A stretch of DNA of 64,000 bases from assembly GCF_003534205.1 (NCBI RefSeq), contig NZ_CP011102.1:2616036-2680035 (forward strand), given 5' to 3'. Of the stretch, positions 28,648 through 38,302 are shown in pieces (position 1 is the stretch's first letter; each line of letters opens with the position of its first letter). Below the pieces are notes generated by a model that searched no databases, was not told the origin of the DNA, and was given only the letters and a program-made list of their open reading frames with translations. The translations under genes were made by a program, and so were the position numbers. The stretch comes from Listeria weihenstephanensis. GTDB lineage: Bacteria > Bacillota > Bacilli > Lactobacillales > Listeriaceae.

Positions 28648-29631
28648 TTATTTTGATTTATACATGAACGCTTGGATACGGAAGAACAGGTAATAAATGG
28701 TGAATGCAAAACAGGTCATAAGAAACGTTGTCCAAGTTGGATAGGCTGCGTTTAGCGGGTTATCGGTGATGATTTTCCAGATATTCGAGAAGAAAATGAG
28801 GAAAAAATAGTGCGTTCCCATGATGAAAAGAGATTGTCTCCCAAATTGCCCCCATAACTTAGATTTTCCGATTTTTTTACAGATAAGGCAGAAAACGAGA
28901 ATACCTAATATAGAGGCAACGGCGAATATCAAGAAATTGCCTAAGTTATTACTTCGAAAACCAACAACCTGTCCTTGATTTAGATAAAATAATGTCCATA
29001 AATAGGAAAATCCCATTAGTAAGATATTATACCATTTGTTTAATAAATGCCATGTTAAAAAATACCACGCGTGGCATTGAAAGCCTGCATAGTAAAATAA
29101 CCAGCTCAGCGGAACAATATGCAGACCAAATGTAAATCTGTCCCCGCTTTGCGTACTTAATAAGACAGCTAGCAGAAGGAATGCCAACACAACAAGGCCT
29201 TGTCCCTTTGGAATATAGCGCATAAATAGGAAAAAAAGAATTTCGACACTAAATAATACGACTAAAAACCAAAGCGGGCTATTAAATCCTAAATCCCCAT
29301 TGAGGAAAAAGAATTCGGACACCAACTTGATTGGAGATGCGTCTAACTGTTTAGACGCCACAAAAGTCAATCCATTCACGATTAGGAAAGTGACAGCTTG
29401 AAACATCAAAAATGGGAGCAGCAACTGTTTGCTTTTTTTCTTCACAAAGGCTAAAAATGACATCGCGCGTTCTTTATAAAGATAACCCGATAAAAAGAAG
29501 AAAAGGGGCATATGAAAGCCGTATATGACTATTTTCAAGGTATCGCTAGCATAAAAATGACCCCAAACAACAAGAAAAATGCCAATTCCTTTCGCTGTAT
29601 CCATCCAATCAATGCGGTTTGTCTTCGTCAT
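28648..29631 (-). CDS. membrane acyltransferase (acyltransferase 3 family)
   Basis: 327-residue multi-pass protein beginning RIDWMDTAKGIGIFLVVWGH, with the conserved His of the family in HFYAS and the arginine-type cytoplasmic loop, about ten membrane segments. Such enzymes O-acetylate or O-acylate exopolysaccharides. Located three bases after the cytidylyltransferase gene in the EPS operon, so it likely decorates the polymer. Confidence 0.88.
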   Translation of the reverse strand: MTKTNRIDWMDTAKGIGIFLVVWGHFYASDTLKIVIYGFHMPLFFFLSGYLYKERAMSFLAFVKKKSKQLLLPFLMFQAVTFLIVNGLTFVASKQLDASPIKLVSEFFFLNGDLGFNSPLWFLVVLFSVEILFFLFMRYIPKGQGLVVLAFLLLAVLLSTQSGDRFTFGLHIVPLSWLFYYAGFQCHAWYFLTWHLLNKWYNILLMGFSYLWTLFYLNQGQVVGFRSNNLGNFLIFAVASILGILVFCLICKKIGKSKLWGQFGRQSLFIMGTHYFFLIFFSNIWKIITDNPLNAAYPTWTTFLMTCFAFTIYYLFFRIQAFMYKSK

Positions 29632-29634
29632 ACA

Positions 29635-30063
29635 TTACCTCCCGTTAATCATTTGGAGTGTCTTGCGCAGTTGGGTAGAAGAGGTGCCTTTCGTGTAAGG
29701 TAAATACTCAATGGTAACGCCTACTTTGTTAAAATCAACTTCGAATTGATTCCACGTGTCGCTGCCCTTCCAATCATCCCCGACAAAAATAGTGTCGAAA
29801 GAAAGTCGTTGCCATGCTTCCATTTTATTCATATTAATTTGTGGAACAACCTCATCCACATAGCTAATTTGTTTGACAATCTCCATGCGTTCTTCAAATG
29901 GGATAATCGCTCGTTTTTTCTTATAGGAAACGAGTTCATCTATGGTGACTCCGACAATAAGATATTCGCACTGTTCTTTCGCTCGTTTTAATAGGTTAAG
30001 ATGACCGATGTGAAACATATCGTAAACGCCTGTGGTATAGCCTATTTTGTAATTTTTGCGCAT
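29635..30063 (-). CDS. glycerol-3-phosphate cytidylyltransferase (TagD-like)
   Basis: 142-residue nucleotidyltransferase: YTTGVYDMFHIGHLNLLKRA with the HxGH motif, FVGDDWKGS, and TKGTSSTQLRK at the end. Makes CDP-glycerol from CTP and glycerol-3-phosphate. Inside an EPS operon and next to a CDP-glycerol phosphotransferase, so it probably supplies glycerol phosphate for the exopolysaccharide rather than for wall teichoic acid; other CDP-polyols cannot be excluded. Confidence 0.88.
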   Translation of the reverse strand: MRKNYKIGYTTGVYDMFHIGHLNLLKRAKEQCEYLIVGVTIDELVSYKKKRAIIPFEERMEIVKQISYVDEVVPQINMNKMEAWQRLSFDTIFVGDDWKGSDTWNQFEVDFNKVGVTIEYLPYTKGTSSTQLRKTLQMINGR

Positions 30064-30078
30064 GATTTAGTGACTCCT

Positions 30079-31236
30079 TTATTGGCATATTGCCTTGATT
30101 TTATTTGCAACGGCGCTGGCGGCTTCGCCATTTTCGCATTGCTTAATGCTGTCGTTAAAAGTGGCTAATAGTTGCTGATAGGTGATTTCATCGAAGTGAA
30201 GGACTTGGTTGATTAATTCTGTTGGCTTTTTGGCAAGTGGGAATGGTAGTTCTTTTATATCGAAATAAAACTCGCGTTCTGTTGCTAAATATTCGGCTAG
30301 GTCTGGTGTGTAGAGCATAACTTTTTTTCGGGCGATGCCCATATCGAACATGCTGGATGAATAATCGGTAATGAGTAAATCGCTGGCCACTAGAAGTTCT
30401 TGCATATCTGGATAATCCGTTGCTTGTAGAACATCGTTGTCTGTGCTGAATTCCGTAGCGAGATGGGCAACATTGGGATGTAGGCGAATAAGTACCTTCC
30501 AGCACCCACCGAATTTAGCTTGTAGGGCGAGCTTGACATGCGTAAATTCTTGTAAGTAAACCGATGCTTCCATGTTTTTTCGGAACGTTGGGGCATATAA
30601 AGCGAGTTTAGTAGCAAATGGGATATCCAAATCCGTGGTTACACGTCGCTTAATGATGGTGCTATCTTGAAAAAACACATCACATCTTGGGGTGCCGGTT
30701 AACCATACGTCACCTTGAAACCAAAAAGAATTTCGGTACAATTCCTGACTAAAGGCGGAACCAGCTAACATGTAATCACATTTCTTGGCATCTCGTTTCG
30801 CGCGATCGATATAGGCTTGCGGTAAATAATTTACTGCATCTTTTTCGATTTTTTTGAGGCGGAGTGGGCTATGCCACGTTTGGATATAGCGCTGGCTTTT
30901 TCGTTTTGGCGGGCTATATTTTTGACGGCAATTATCAATCCAGACTTGGGCTGTAGCCAATTCGCGCAATGCTTGTTTCGTGCCATATGAGACCGGTCGA
31001 ACGCCTTCTGGCAAGCTCGTTTCTTGCCCTTTTTGGACGAGCCAAACAATGTCGAGCCCTTGATTCATCAGCGCATCAACCATGTATTTTGGGCTATCTC
31101 CATAGCCTCGACCGTAATGTGCAGAGACGACAATTTTGTTTTTTTGAATCGGTAAAAACCAATATTGATAGGTAAAATTACCAAATTGAATGCGCTGTTT
31201 GAATAGGCGTACTGCTTGTTTAAGTTTCGAGAACAT
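30079..31236 (-). CDS. CDP-glycerol glycerophosphotransferase family protein
   Basis: 385 residues of the TagB/TagF superfamily: TWHSPLRLKKI (catalytic His region), YAPTFRKN, RLHPN and the donor-site ITDYSSSMFD. Membrane-associated enzyme expected to transfer glycerol phosphate from CDP-glycerol to the repeat unit. It is shorter than TagF, so single-residue addition is more likely than polymerisation. Start overlaps the flippase end by 17 bases. Confidence 0.87.
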   Translation of the reverse strand: MFSKLKQAVRLFKQRIQFGNFTYQYWFLPIQKNKIVVSAHYGRGYGDSPKYMVDALMNQGLDIVWLVQKGQETSLPEGVRPVSYGTKQALRELATAQVWIDNCRQKYSPPKRKSQRYIQTWHSPLRLKKIEKDAVNYLPQAYIDRAKRDAKKCDYMLAGSAFSQELYRNSFWFQGDVWLTGTPRCDVFFQDSTIIKRRVTTDLDIPFATKLALYAPTFRKNMEASVYLQEFTHVKLALQAKFGGCWKVLIRLHPNVAHLATEFSTDNDVLQATDYPDMQELLVASDLLITDYSSSMFDMGIARKKVMLYTPDLAEYLATEREFYFDIKELPFPLAKKPTELINQVLHFDEITYQQLLATFNDSIKQCENGEAASAVANKIKAICQ

Positions 31237-32497
31237 CTGATACTAGCTCCTTTGTGGTGAAGATATGGCGGTTTTTCCAGACGATAATAAAGCGGTAAAA
31301 TAGCACTGTAGACTGGGAAATAACTGTAATATAGCAAAGTGTGTGGACGGTAAAAATGTCTGTTAGGAAGAGAACGGATAAACCAATGATTTGGACAACT
31401 GCTGAAACAATAGTAGATAAATTGGCGTGTTTAGCCAGTCCCATTGGAGAAAGTGTTGGAAAACCTAACATGTAAACGAGTGGTGTGATAGCGATAATTG
31501 GCAACAATATTCGTAAAATCGAGCCAGCTTCATAAAAAGCTGACCCAAGAAACAAGGCCATAAATGGTTTTGCATAAATACCCAGCACGATGCAACCGAT
31601 AATGACTGGCGGCATGATGACTAACATAATCTTTTTCAATAATTTAAAGTCGCGATTCTTCACCATATAAGGATATAAACTATCAGCTATCGGTGAAAAT
31701 GCGGTTTTTGCGGTGCCGACAAGACGATCTGAAGCCACATACATCCCAACTTTTACATTTCCAGGTGTATACATTAAGCCGAGGAAAAACGTGTTTGTTG
31801 CTTGATAAACGGTCGCGGCGATTCGAGAGAAGAAGAACGAGCTCGATTTGCGAATCGTATGTTTCAAATAGCCTTTTTCAAGCGGAACGAATCTGATTTT
31901 TAATGTGCGAAAGACATGCATTTGCACCCAAAACAGAGCAACAGCATTACCAATCAGCGTGAATAGTGGAACGAAGTAATAATGTTGAGGGTTTTTTAGA
32001 AAGAGGAAAATCATACATACAAAAAATGCTTGAATCGCTACCGTTCGAATGGTGATTCGTTTCATTGTCTCCAATCCGCGATATAAAAAATCTGGTAAGA
32101 ACGCGCTCACTGCAACGGATGCAAAAGTCAACACGTATAAAAATATATCTTGGCGGAACATCGGAACCGCATAGCAAATTCCTAGTAGGACAACCAAGCT
32201 AACTGCCGTCAAAAGTCCCTTTGCGTACATAACAGCTGTGTATATTCTTGCAACTTCCTGCTTATCTTCTCGATTTTTTGAGATATCAGCGGTGGCAGAA
32301 AGAATGAAGCCAAAATCGATAATTAAGCGAAAATAAGTCATCATCGCTACCGCAAAACCAACTTTCCCGTAAAATTCAGGTCCTAAAATCCGTGTTTGAT
32401 ATGGAACGGTAACTAGGCTGAAAAAATAGCCAGAGAAAGTTAGGATGTATAAAAATAGTGTATTATGCAGCAATCGTTGTTTATTCTTATCTCTCAT
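31220..32497 (-). CDS. polysaccharide flippase (Wzx-like)
   Basis: 425-residue polytopic protein of the MOP/PST exporter group, about twelve membrane segments, starting with the typical LFLYILTFSGYFFSLVTVPY and LGPEFYGKVGFA. Moves the lipid-linked repeat unit across the membrane. Overlaps the upstream glycosyltransferase by four bases (ATGA). Confidence 0.88.
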   Translation of the reverse strand: MRDKNKQRLLHNTLFLYILTFSGYFFSLVTVPYQTRILGPEFYGKVGFAVAMMTYFRLIIDFGFILSATADISKNREDKQEVARIYTAVMYAKGLLTAVSLVVLLGICYAVPMFRQDIFLYVLTFASVAVSAFLPDFLYRGLETMKRITIRTVAIQAFFVCMIFLFLKNPQHYYFVPLFTLIGNAVALFWVQMHVFRTLKIRFVPLEKGYLKHTIRKSSSFFFSRIAATVYQATNTFFLGLMYTPGNVKVGMYVASDRLVGTAKTAFSPIADSLYPYMVKNRDFKLLKKIMLVIMPPVIIGCIVLGIYAKPFMALFLGSAFYEAGSILRILLPIIAITPLVYMLGFPTLSPMGLAKHANLSTIVSAVVQIIGLSVLFLTDIFTVHTLCYITVISQSTVLFYRFIIVWKNRHIFTTKELVSDVLET

Positions 32498-33402
32498 CGT
32501 TTCCAGCCTTTCCTGATATATCGTATCCCTGCGCGTAACTCTAGCCGCTTGCTTAACAATATAGGTAACGGCGAAGCTTTACGTAGTGCTTCATTATAGC
32601 CACGACTGTCCATGTATAATGTATTCCGCCGCTGTTCTAGAAATTGTTTTGCTTCCTCAGATGTTGCATTTTTGCTTTCTTGATCCAACATTTGAACAAT
32701 GCGCAACTTAGAGTCATACGAAGCCTGACTTTGATAAATATTATTTTGCATAATCGAACCTGTGCGGTATCTTCTTTTGAAAAAAGGTTGTGCGATGTAC
32801 TTAAAAGAAGTCGCTTTTGTGAATAACTGCGGTGTGAAAATCTCATCTTCATGCAAAATACCATCTACAAATCGAAGTTGATGCTTCATTAGTAACTCTG
32901 TCCGAACAAAATATAACCATACCGGTGAATTGAAATGTTTTTGCTGGGCACGAAGCCACTCTTTTTGCGAGTAGATTTTGTTTTCTTGAAGCCATTGCCT
33001 CGAGTCATAGGAATTAGTAATTGTGATATTATCCTCCGTAAATGGCTCCGCATCGAATTTTATCAGATCGATTTGGTCTAGCTCGGCAAGCGTGTAGCAG
33101 GTTTCCAATGTATCCTCTTGCAAATAATCATCGGAATCGAGGAAGTACACATATTTCCCCGTGACATATTGCAATCCCGTATTTCGAGCTGCCGATAATC
33201 CTTGATTCGTCTGTGAAATAATCTGTAACTCGGGTAAAAAAGCACCATACGCCTCTAAAATCGCTAAGCTATCATCACTACTGCCATCATTAACGGCGAT
33301 GACTTCAAAATCCCGAAAGCTTTGCAAATACAAACTATCCAGACACGCTTTCAAATAAGGAGCCACATTATAGACCGGTAAAACAATCGAAATGCTAGGC
33401 AA
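32494..33402 (-). CDS. family 2 glycosyltransferase
   Basis: 302 residues from a TTG start: GGAGGG lies about 7 bases before it, and translation then begins with the normal GT2 N-terminus PSISIVLPVYNVAPYLK. The longer ATG-started frame adds ten unrelated residues. Donor-site DSDDYL (DxD) and NDGSSDDSL are present. Overlaps the end of the UDP-glucose dehydrogenase gene by 8 bases. Adds a sugar to the EPS repeat unit. Confidence 0.87.
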   Translation of the reverse strand: MPSISIVLPVYNVAPYLKACLDSLYLQSFRDFEVIAVNDGSSDDSLAILEAYGAFLPELQIISQTNQGLSAARNTGLQYVTGKYVYFLDSDDYLQEDTLETCYTLAELDQIDLIKFDAEPFTEDNITITNSYDSRQWLQENKIYSQKEWLRAQQKHFNSPVWLYFVRTELLMKHQLRFVDGILHEDEIFTPQLFTKATSFKYIAQPFFKRRYRTGSIMQNNIYQSQASYDSKLRIVQMLDQESKNATSEEAKQFLEQRRNTLYMDSRGYNEALRKASPLPILLSKRLELRAGIRYIRKGWKR

Positions 33403-34717
33403 AGACAACCCCTCCCACACGTGCACGACCAATAGAATAATAATTCATGCCAGCCGCCTCCGCAGCTTTGATAGAAAAACAATTTCGCCCATCATACACT
33501 TGAGGCTCTCGCATAGTTTGGAATAGCCCTAAATCCATCTCCTTAATTTCGGCCCATTCGGTAAAAATGAAACAGGCATCTGCGTCTTGTAGCGTACTAG
33601 CCACCGATTCACTGTAATGAAGGCGATCGCCGAATACTTTCTCCAAGTTCGGCAAACCAACTGGATCATACACATGGACATCCGCGCCCTCTCCCAAAAG
33701 CAACTGTAAATTCGGAATCGAAGGTGCTTCACGTAAATCATCCGTTCCAGGTTTAAAGGTTGCGCCCAACACCGCGATTTTCTTCCCAGTGAACTGACTC
33801 ATATCTTTACGCGCGGCTTGAATGAGCTTGAATCGTTGTTTTTCATTGACATCAATCGCCGCTCGAATTGTTTTTAATGTGTAACCCGCTTCTTCTGCAA
33901 GCCAGTGTAACGCCTTCGTATCTTTCGGAAAGCACGAGCCACCATAACCGATGCCAGGTGATAGGAACCGATTACCAATGCGTGAATCCGCACCCATCCC
34001 GTTCGTCACTTCTTCAATATCCGCACCAACTGCTTCACATAAGTTCGCAATATCATTGACAAACGAAATCTTCAATGCTAAAAAGTCATTCGACGCATAC
34101 TTCACCATTTCTGCGCTCCGACGATTCATTTTCAAAATCGGTTGTCCAAAAGGTGCATATATTTCCGTCAACATGTCCTCCGCTTCCTGATTTTCCGTCC
34201 CAATCACAATTCGCTCTGCTTGAAGCGTATCTCGTAATGCTGTTCCTTGCGATAAGAACTCAGGATTGGATGCTACTTCCACCAAGTTTTTTCGATCTTC
34301 ACCGAGTATTTGATCGAAATAAATCGCTAATTTATCATTGGTCCCAATCGGAACCGTGGATTTCACGACCACCAAAGTAGGTGACTCAATCGCATCGGCA
34401 ATCTGTCCACAAACGTGGTATAAAGCGTGCAAGTTGGCCGAACCATCTGCATTTTCAGGTGTAGCTACGCCAACCACAATGACGTCCGCCTCACGATACG
34501 TTTGTGTGTAATCCATCGTAAAACGTAACCGCCCAGCTTCTTTCGCTTTTACAATCTCCGCTTCAAGTCCTGGCTCATAAATCGGTGACTTGCCAAGATT
34601 TAATTGTATTATTTTTGTTTCATCCTTATCAACACAGACGACAGATTGACCCATTTTGGCCAAACATGTCCCCGTTACTAGCCCAACATATCCCGTTCCA
34701 GCTACTGCAATTTTCAT
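33395..34717 (-). CDS. ugd: UDP-glucose 6-dehydrogenase
   Basis: 440-residue NAD-dependent enzyme: GTGYVGLVTGTCLA at the N-terminus, KSTVPIGTN, and the catalytic cysteine in GGSCFPKDTKAL; LGATFKPGTDDLREAPS in the C-terminal domain. Oxidises UDP-glucose to UDP-glucuronate, so the polymer probably contains glucuronic acid (or a derivative). UDP-ManNAc dehydrogenase is a less likely alternative by motif. EPS operon member. Confidence 0.9.
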   Translation of the reverse strand: MKIAVAGTGYVGLVTGTCLAKMGQSVVCVDKDETKIIQLNLGKSPIYEPGLEAEIVKAKEAGRLRFTMDYTQTYREADVIVVGVATPENADGSANLHALYHVCGQIADAIESPTLVVVKSTVPIGTNDKLAIYFDQILGEDRKNLVEVASNPEFLSQGTALRDTLQAERIVIGTENQEAEDMLTEIYAPFGQPILKMNRRSAEMVKYASNDFLALKISFVNDIANLCEAVGADIEEVTNGMGADSRIGNRFLSPGIGYGGSCFPKDTKALHWLAEEAGYTLKTIRAAIDVNEKQRFKLIQAARKDMSQFTGKKIAVLGATFKPGTDDLREAPSIPNLQLLLGEGADVHVYDPVGLPNLEKVFGDRLHYSESVASTLQDADACFIFTEWAEIKEMDLGLFQTMREPQVYDGRNCFSIKAAEAAGMNYYSIGRARVGGVVFA

Positions 34718-34735
34718 ACTATACCATCCTCATTT

Positions 34736-35650
34736 CTAGTTCGAATAAACTCTGACTGACTGCATCATTAACATATATATATAACTTCCAAAATACTTAG
34801 CACTCCATTTTGTTTGCGAAAACCGCTGTATAATATCTTTTTGTCGCTGCCATTTTGTCCTTGTTTTGTCTGTCGCAATCCCCCGACTTACAATCGATAA
34901 TGCAAAGGAATCCCTAGCTGCTTGACTCACGGGCATCGTCTCTACCCATTCCTCTGAAAAAAGCCACACATTAGACTGGCCAACGCGTCCTGCATGAGCG
35001 ACATGTTGATGATAGACGGTTTCTGCGCTCTCTACTTGCTTAATTAGGACTCCTACTGCCTCCATTCGTAGTAATAAATCCCAATCTTGATGTTTCTGCA
35101 GCCCATCTGTAAACGGGATTTCTAACATTAATTTTCGCGGAATCAATAACGTCGACGTCTGGATAAACCCCATTGTTTTTCGACCTTTTCGACAAAATAA
35201 ATACTCCCCCACAGAAACTCCCGCATCTTTCCAGTGAACGTGAGGCAAATCGAACTCGTTCTGCGGTTTGCCAGGCTCGTAAGTAGAAACAGACGTAAAT
35301 GCGAGATGTCGTTTTTCGCTATCAAACGCCAATAATTGCAATTGTTTCTCAATTTTTGTAGGTAAAAATTCATCATCATCATCCAAAAAAGCAATCCAAC
35401 TCCCACGCGCCACCTGAACACCCATATTCCGCGCTGCACTTCCGCCAACTCCTGCTGTTTCTAGTACTCTAATAGGCGCATCATTTTGGGAGTACTTGCG
35501 TGTTAATTGTTTGGATACAGTATCTGGGCCGTCAATAACCACACAAATTTCGATGTTCGAATACGTTTGCCTCAAGACACTATCGATAGCTCGTTCTAGC
35601 ATCTCCACCCGATTTCGCGTAGGGATAACAACACTAACTAACGGTGACAT
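34736..35650 (-). CDS. family 2 glycosyltransferase
   Basis: 304 residues; GT-A fold with VVIPTRNRVEMLERAIDSV at the start and DDDDEFLPTKI as donor-binding motif. Its start overlaps the kinase stop by one base at 35650. Presumed repeat-unit assembly enzyme; sugar specificity cannot be read. Confidence 0.87.
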   Translation of the reverse strand: MSPLVSVVIPTRNRVEMLERAIDSVLRQTYSNIEICVVIDGPDTVSKQLTRKYSQNDAPIRVLETAGVGGSAARNMGVQVARGSWIAFLDDDDEFLPTKIEKQLQLLAFDSEKRHLAFTSVSTYEPGKPQNEFDLPHVHWKDAGVSVGEYLFCRKGRKTMGFIQTSTLLIPRKLMLEIPFTDGLQKHQDWDLLLRMEAVGVLIKQVESAETVYHQHVAHAGRVGQSNVWLFSEEWVETMPVSQAARDSFALSIVSRGIATDKTRTKWQRQKDIIQRFSQTKWSAKYFGSYIYMLMMQSVRVYSN

Positions 35651-36345
35651 TACTCTTTCTCCTGATAATAATAATGATCTTGTTTTTGTTTTTGATTATT
35701 AAAAATGGCACCTAAAAATAATGTAGAACTCTGCCCTAGACGAGTACTCGCTTTCTTGGCACGTTCTGTTACCGTATAATCATTGCGAATAACTAAAGCC
35801 GAGGCATCGGTCATACCGGAAAGTATTTGGGCATCCGCAACCGCTAAAATTGGCGGCGTATCTACAATAATATGATCAAACTGCGCTTCTAGTTCGGCAA
35901 AAACTTCTTTCAACCGCTCCGAAGCCAAAATCGTAGTCGGATTCGCAGGAATAATTCCAGCTTGAAGAATAAATAAATTCGGACTATCACTTTCAAAAAC
36001 GGCACTTTCAACAGTTGACTCTTTTTTTATTAGTCCCATCAAGCCTAAGGAAACACCATTCCGAAAATATTTATGAATCGTCGGTTTGCGTAAATCAGCA
36101 TCGATTAGCAATGTTTTCTTTCCCTTTTGAGCAAAGGCCACCGCTAAATTACTTGAAATAATCGATTTTCCAGAGCTAGGATCGGCGGAGGTAATCAATA
36201 ACGATTTGATTTTTTTATCAATACTCATTAACTCGATATTTTCGACAATTATTCGAAATTGTTCGGCTAACGAAGATAGTGGTTTATTTTGCACGACTAA
36301 TTTCTGATCATCGCGTTGTGCATTTTTTATTTTACGTCTCATCAT
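35650..36345 (-). CDS. capsular/EPS tyrosine-protein kinase (CpsD/YwqD-like)
   Basis: 231-residue BY-kinase catalytic subunit: Walker A SADPSSGKSIISSNLAVAFA, Walker A' LLIDADLRKPT and Walker B HIIVDTPP, ending in a tyrosine cluster DHYYYQEKE that is normally autophosphorylated. Needs the Wzz-like partner encoded just upstream (4-base ATGA overlap). Controls EPS chain length and export. No PHP- or low-Mr-type cognate phosphatase gene is visible in the cluster. Confidence 0.92.
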   Translation of the reverse strand: MMRRKIKNAQRDDQKLVVQNKPLSSLAEQFRIIVENIELMSIDKKIKSLLITSADPSSGKSIISSNLAVAFAQKGKKTLLIDADLRKPTIHKYFRNGVSLGLMGLIKKESTVESAVFESDSPNLFILQAGIIPANPTTILASERLKEVFAELEAQFDHIIVDTPPILAVADAQILSGMTDASALVIRNDYTVTERAKKASTRLGQSSTLFLGAIFNNQKQKQDHYYYQEKE

Positions 36346-37061
36346 TTTTTCTTCCTCCTCCTTATTGAGCCTTTATCATTCACGCTTTCTGTTGCCGTAA
36401 TGTTGCCAACTGTACCGATAACCGGAATCTGCAACCGCGCGACAATTTCTTCTTCTTTCTTAAAACGTTCATCGAAAATCCTTCTAGCCAAAGCAATGAC
36501 TATACCTAATACAAGTCCACCGACCAAGCCTGCTAACATACCAATCTTCGTGTTAGGACTAATTTTATGTGCGGTAGAAGGATCGGCGAGCAATTCGACA
36601 TTAGAAACCTTCATCATACTTGGCGTTTCTTTCAAAAAGCTTTTTGTGACACTTTTTGCAGCTTCGATGGCTTCTTCTGGCTGGTCATCGACGACATGAA
36701 TATTGATGACTTGCGAATTCTGGACACTGTCGACAGATACTTTACTTGCGAGCGTCTCTACACTTAGGTTTGGATCAATCTCTTGCGCCGCATTTTTTAA
36801 AATACGAGGGCTTTTAATGACCACGCTATAGGTGTTGACCATCTGAATATTTGCTTGGATTTCTGAGTTTTGTACCGCTGAATTTTGATCTTGGGCATTT
36901 TGGGTAATGAGAACTTGTGAGACTGCTTCATACTGCGGCGTCACGTATAGTTGCAAATAGCCAAATGCTGCGCTGGCACAAAAAATCATAGAAGCCAAGA
37001 TAATCAATATATTTTTCTTGAGTGTTTCTGCAATTTCTTTTAGTGAAATGGTTTCTTCCAT
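36342..37061 (-). CDS. Wzz-type chain-length determinant / kinase modulator (CpsC/YveK-like)
   Basis: 239 residues with the two flanking membrane segments of the family (ILIILASMIFCASAAFGYL near residue 20; IGMLAGLVGGLVLGIVIALA near 190), an extracellular loop with PQYEAVSQVLIT, and a basic cytoplasmic tail RRRKKK. Activates the adjacent kinase and sets polymer length. Start lies 22 bases inside the upstream polymerase gene. Confidence 0.9.
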   Translation of the reverse strand: MEETISLKEIAETLKKNILIILASMIFCASAAFGYLQLYVTPQYEAVSQVLITQNAQDQNSAVQNSEIQANIQMVNTYSVVIKSPRILKNAAQEIDPNLSVETLASKVSVDSVQNSQVINIHVVDDQPEEAIEAAKSVTKSFLKETPSMMKVSNVELLADPSTAHKISPNTKIGMLAGLVGGLVLGIVIALARRIFDERFKKEEEIVARLQIPVIGTVGNITATESVNDKGSIRRRKKK

Positions 37062-38299
37062 AGTTCTTCCTTTCTTAAATCTGAGCGCGTCCCTTCGTCA
37101 CCAAAAATGATGCCAATGAAAAAGAAGGTGATGATGCCAAGATTTGTTGTTAAATAGAGTTCCGTGAATAACGATGTAACGGCATATACGAACAAAACAA
37201 GTGTAAATACCTGAATAGAGCCGGAAAGTTGGTTAATCATCAGCAAAAAAATTACTAAGATGCCTGCGAAACAAAGCGTTCCAATGTAACCAAACTGGGC
37301 AAGAAACATCGCAATATAGCTATCATTTAAATATTGCGGATTGTCTCTGGTAAAACCGTAATAGTCGTAAAAGCGCAACATATCGTAGAGTGAAGAATAA
37401 TTTTTTACGGAACTTCCAGAGCCAAATGAAGCGAATCCAGCTCCAAATGGCGCGTACATGTCGGCAATTTTAAAGGCAGCTTGATAAAGTAAGCTTCGCG
37501 CGGATGTTGTAGAAGAAAGTAACCGCGTATCGATAACCTCCCAAAAAGCAGCGATTAAAACAACGACTGGTAAAATAAGATAACTTATCTTGAATCTTTT
37601 CGTTTTAGCATAGTGTTGGAATAGCAACATGAAAATATAAATCGCGATAAAAATCAGCCCTTTATTTCGTGCTGCAAAAAATATCAAAATGCTTCCCATT
37701 GCGAGGAATGGAATATTGTGTCGTACATTTTTTAAACCGAGGAATAACATGCAGAAAAATGCTGTGGCACTTAAATACGTGGCGTGGGGGAATACAAGAT
37801 ATTGTGTTTTAATCCCCATTCTCACCTCTGTGGAAGGCCAGATTGGGTAGACTAGATTCACGAGTAACAAGACAAAGAGGATACCAATAACCCATTTTCC
37901 GTATAGCGCTAAACGATCAATTTGTGAGGAGAAAAAACCTTTTTTAAAAGCGAGCCGACCGAAGAAGTAGGCAATAAAACATTTTGAAATACTCCAAATA
38001 TCAAGCACGATGAACTTCACACCATGAATACCAGACACCATATTTCCAAAAATGCCGAGGCAAATGATGATGAGTAGGAGTGCAATGATCAGATATTCCT
38101 TTTTCATTAAAGCTTTTGGCTGTTTTAACTGAAATAAGATGATTCCGACAAGACATAGGAACGTAATCGTGTTATCCACGTTTAAAACGGAGAGCACAGA
38201 GATATTTTCAAGTACTGGTGAAAATAAAATTCCTGTTATAAAAGCGAAAAATAGGAATGTTGCTACGGAATCACGATTTGTTTTCTGAACTTGCCCCAT
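37040..38299 (-). CDS. O-antigen-polymerase-like protein (Wzy)
   Basis: 419 residues, about eleven membrane segments with a large extracellular loop around YAPFGAGFASFGSG, as in Wzy/O-antigen ligase family proteins. Predicted to polymerise flipped repeat units on the outer face. Assigned from topology and position (next to Wzz and Wzx) more than from sequence motif. Confidence 0.8.
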   Translation of the reverse strand: MGQVQKTNRDSVATFLFFAFITGILFSPVLENISVLSVLNVDNTITFLCLVGIILFQLKQPKALMKKEYLIIALLLIIICLGIFGNMVSGIHGVKFIVLDIWSISKCFIAYFFGRLAFKKGFFSSQIDRLALYGKWVIGILFVLLLVNLVYPIWPSTEVRMGIKTQYLVFPHATYLSATAFFCMLFLGLKNVRHNIPFLAMGSILIFFAARNKGLIFIAIYIFMLLFQHYAKTKRFKISYLILPVVVLIAAFWEVIDTRLLSSTTSARSLLYQAAFKIADMYAPFGAGFASFGSGSSVKNYSSLYDMLRFYDYYGFTRDNPQYLNDSYIAMFLAQFGYIGTLCFAGILVIFLLMINQLSGSIQVFTLVLFVYAVTSLFTELYLTTNLGIITFFFIGIIFGDEGTRSDLRKEELWKKPFH

Positions 38300-38302
38300 T
38301 GG